This document shows positions 62,096 through 64,000 of a DNA stretch of 64,000 bases, piece after piece. Within the stretch, counting starts at the first letter, position 1; each line of letters begins with the position of its first letter. A program made the translations under genes and the position numbers. Below the pieces are notes generated by a model. It saw only the letters and a program-made list of their open reading frames with translations, ran no database searches and was not told the DNA's origin. Source of the stretch: Vibrio tubiashii ATCC 19109 (lineage in GTDB: Bacteria; Pseudomonadota; Gammaproteobacteria; Enterobacterales; Vibrionaceae); contig NZ_CP009355.1 of NCBI RefSeq assembly GCF_000772105.1, positions 186,001 to 250,000 of the forward strand. The letters are read 5' to 3'.

Positions 62096-63319
62096 TTAGA
62101 TCTTCTTAAAGATAATCGATGTGTTGATGCCACCAAAAGCAAAGTTATTGCTCATAAGGTATTCGACATCAAGTTCGCGACCGTTACCGGTAATGTAATC
62201 GAGATTACCACACTGCTCGTCTAATGAGTCTAGGTTTAGCGTTGGACTAAACCAACCAGTGTGCATCATTTCTAGGCTCAACCATGCTTCAATGGCTCCA
62301 CAAGCACCAAGAGTATGCCCGAAGTAACTCTTAAGCGAACTGATAGGCACTTTACCTAATGCGTTCGCGGTGGCTTTACTTTCCGCAATATCACCACGAT
62401 CTGTCGCCGTACCATGAGCCGAAACATAGCCGATTTTCTCCGGTTCGATGCCCGCATCTTGCAGCGCCATTTCCATACAAATCTGCATGGTTTCCATCTG
62501 AGGTTGGGTCACATGAGCTGCATCGCAGTTGCTGGCAAAGCCGATGATTTCAGCGTAGATTTTGGCACCACGTGCTTTGGCGTGCTCATACTCTTCAAGA
62601 ACTAGAGTACCAGCGCCTTCACCAATCACTAACCCATCACGGTGAGTGTCGTATGGACGAGGCGTACTTTTTGGCGCGTCGTTCTTTAAGCTGGTGGCAA
62701 ATAGAGTATCAAAGACCGCAGATTCGGTTGGGCATAGCTCTTCACCGCCACCCGCCACCATCACCGTTTGATAGCCATGTTTAATCGCTTCGTAGGCATA
62801 GCCAATGGCTTGGCTACCCGAAGTACATGCGCTGCTAGTTGGTATTACGCGCCCTTTTAAACCAAAGAATAGGCCGACATTCACAGCGGCAGTGTGAGGC
62901 ATCATCTGAACATAGGTCGTGGCGGTAATGGCTCTGGTCGATTTCTCGTTGAGCATGACACCAAATGCACCGACGGCGTCGGTACTGCCTGTCGAAGAAC
63001 CGTAAGCAATACCGGTCTGACCGTTGGTAAGAACCTCTGCGCCTATTAAGCCTGCTTGCTCTAGTGCATTTTCGGTTGCAACAGTTGCCAAGCGAGACAC
63101 GCGCCCCATACCGCGAACTTGCTTGCGTTTGTAATGTTTAGGCAGCTCAAAGTTATCAACTGGTGCCGCGAGTTTAGTGTTAAGACCATCGTACTGCTCG
63201 TAAGACGGCATGTATTGAGTGGCGTTTTCGCAGGCTCTTAACTTAGGTTCTACAGATTGCCAGTCGTTACCAAAGGCAGTAACGCCGGACATACCAGTGA
63301 CTACGACGCGGCGACTCAT
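62096..63319 (-). CDS. Beta-ketoacyl-ACP synthase, FabF-like (aryl-polyene type)
   Basis: Condensing enzyme of 407 residues with an intact Cys-His-His triad: Cys in SSACTSGSQAIGYAYE, His in SAHGTATDRGD, and His in SYFGHTLGACGAIE. It begins RRVVVTGMSGVTAFGNDW and ends NNFAFGGINTSIIF. It looks closer to the ketosynthases of aryl-polyene clusters than to housekeeping FabF, and the next gene is a ketoreductase whose stop overlaps its start by 4 nt. The pair is probably the tail of such a cluster lying beyond 64000; this subtype call is moderate. Confidence 0.88.
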   Translation of the reverse strand: MSRRVVVTGMSGVTAFGNDWQSVEPKLRACENATQYMPSYEQYDGLNTKLAAPVDNFELPKHYKRKQVRGMGRVSRLATVATENALEQAGLIGAEVLTNGQTGIAYGSSTGSTDAVGAFGVMLNEKSTRAITATTYVQMMPHTAAVNVGLFFGLKGRVIPTSSACTSGSQAIGYAYEAIKHGYQTVMVAGGGEELCPTESAVFDTLFATSLKNDAPKSTPRPYDTHRDGLVIGEGAGTLVLEEYEHAKARGAKIYAEIIGFASNCDAAHVTQPQMETMQICMEMALQDAGIEPEKIGYVSAHGTATDRGDIAESKATANALGKVPISSLKSYFGHTLGACGAIEAWLSLEMMHTGWFSPTLNLDSLDEQCGNLDYITGNGRELDVEYLMSNNFAFGGINTSIIFKKI

Positions 63320-64000
63320 ACTAAACCTCCGTTAACCGAAATGACTTGGCGAGTTACATAGCCCGCGATGTCAGACATTAAGTAGCTGACCAAGCCCGCC
63401 ACTTCTTCAGGCTCTCCCATACGGCGTAGCGGAATTTGAGGCATCGCGTGCTCTTTGACATGGTCATCAACCATACCGGTATCAATAAGACCAGGCGCAA
63501 CACAGTTAACGGTGATTTTGCGTTTAGCCAGCTCAAGCGCAAGAGATTTTGTTGCACCAATAACACCAGCTTTTGCCGCGCTGTAGTTGGTTTGCCCGCG
63601 GTTACCCATTAGGCCAGATACAGAAGCCAGTGTGACAATTCGGCCACCCTTACGTTTTTGTACCATTGGCATCACGCATGGGTGGAGCACATTATAGAAG
63701 CTATCCAAATTTGTGTGGATAACACCATCCCACTCTTCTTCTGTCATCGCAGGGAAGGCGGTATCGCGGGTAATGCCTGCGTTGTTAACCACACCATAAT
63801 AAGCACCGTGCTGTTCGATGTCGGCTTCTAACTTAGTTCGGCACTCTTCGCGATTGCTGATATCGAACTGGATCAGACGGCCGCTGCCACCATTTTCCTC
63901 AATGAGGTTCAATGTGTCCTGAGCACCTTGCTGATCACCCATATAATGGACGGCAATGGTAAAGCCATCTTTAGCTAATTGAACGGCAATCGCTTTACCG
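63316..64000 (-). CDS. 3-oxoacyl-ACP reductase, FabG-like, cut by window edge
   Basis: Short-chain dehydrogenase/reductase. The visible frame is open to the end of the window: GKAIAVQLAKDGFTIAVHYM extends before the first internal ATG, so the true start lies beyond 64000. The Rossmann core is followed by NNAGITRD, the catalytic Ser in LASVSGLMG, Y-x-x-x-K in TNYSAAKAGVIGATKS, and a closing ISVNGGLV. It would reduce the ketoacyl product of the overlapping ketosynthase gene. Confidence 0.9.
   Translation of the reverse strand, partial: GKAIAVQLAKDGFTIAVHYMGDQQGAQDTLNLIEENGGSGRLIQFDISNREECRTKLEADIEQHGAYYGVVNNAGITRDTAFPAMTEEEWDGVIHTNLDSFYNVLHPCVMPMVQKRKGGRIVTLASVSGLMGNRGQTNYSAAKAGVIGATKSLALELAKRKITVNCVAPGLIDTGMVDDHVKEHAMPQIPLRRMGEPEEVAGLVSYLMSDIAGYVTRQVISVNGGLV

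Overview
The window looks like chromosomal DNA of a marine gammaproteobacterium, most probably a Vibrio. The clues are a vibriolysin-type M4 metalloprotease and a subtilase that both end in PPC domains, a VC0807-type membrane protein, DUF2058 and CspA-type proteins, a GH19 chitinase, many chemoreceptors, and moderate GC content. I see no rRNA, tRNA, prophage, insertion sequence or CRISPR array. This is inference from protein families; no search was run.

Layout. 1-7 kb: start of a LysR-type regulator, an exported serine hydrolase, a VC0807-like membrane protein, a three-gene operon (patatin, unknown protein, SGNH hydrolase), then an MFS transporter with a GST-like protein. 7.3-17 kb: purine-degradation genes in two divergent operons. 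The leftward one has hydroxyisourate hydrolase, a frameshifted AzgA-type permease, an NCS2 permease and 8-oxoguanine deaminase. The rightward one is puuE-uraD-alc-allA-puuD. 17-22 kb: a chemoreceptor, a repeat-bearing lipoprotein and a secreted subtilase. 22.7-34.3 kb: urtABCDE joined by an ATGA overlap to ureDABCEJFG. 34.4-40.3 kb: an orphan protein and a sensory group (periplasmic protein, hybrid histidine kinase, chemoreceptor, solute-binding protein). 40.3-47.8 kb: guaD, xdhC, xdhB, xdhA and a GntR/FCD regulator. 48.4-64 kb: metalloprotease, P-loop kinase, sterol desaturase/DUF2804/AraC group, speAB, DUF2058, cold shock protein, lipoprotein, multidomain GH19 chitinase, and the end of what looks like an aryl-polyene/fatty-acid-type cluster cut by the window edge.

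How it works together. The enzymes encoded here cover guanine to xanthine (GuaD), xanthine to urate (Xdh), urate to 5-hydroxyisourate (PuuD), then allantoin (UraH, UraD), allantoate (PuuE), ureidoglycolate plus urea (Alc), and glyoxylate plus urea (AllA). Urea, internal or imported by Urt, is split by urease to ammonia and CO2. Agmatinase (SpeB) is a further urea source. The palindrome TTGTATACAA, or a one-mismatch version, lies upstream of uraH, puuE, xdhA and the GntR gene itself, so GntR is the likely local regulator. A second palindrome, TTTACGTAAA, is shared by the allantoin and xdh control regions.

The strongest candidates for something undescribed are the cytoplasmic patatin/unknown/SGNH operon, the layered palindromes at the purine promoters, the extra module in the chitinase, and the sensory group after the urease genes. 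The one clear lesion is a probable one-base loss in a G tract of the AzgA-type permease gene.
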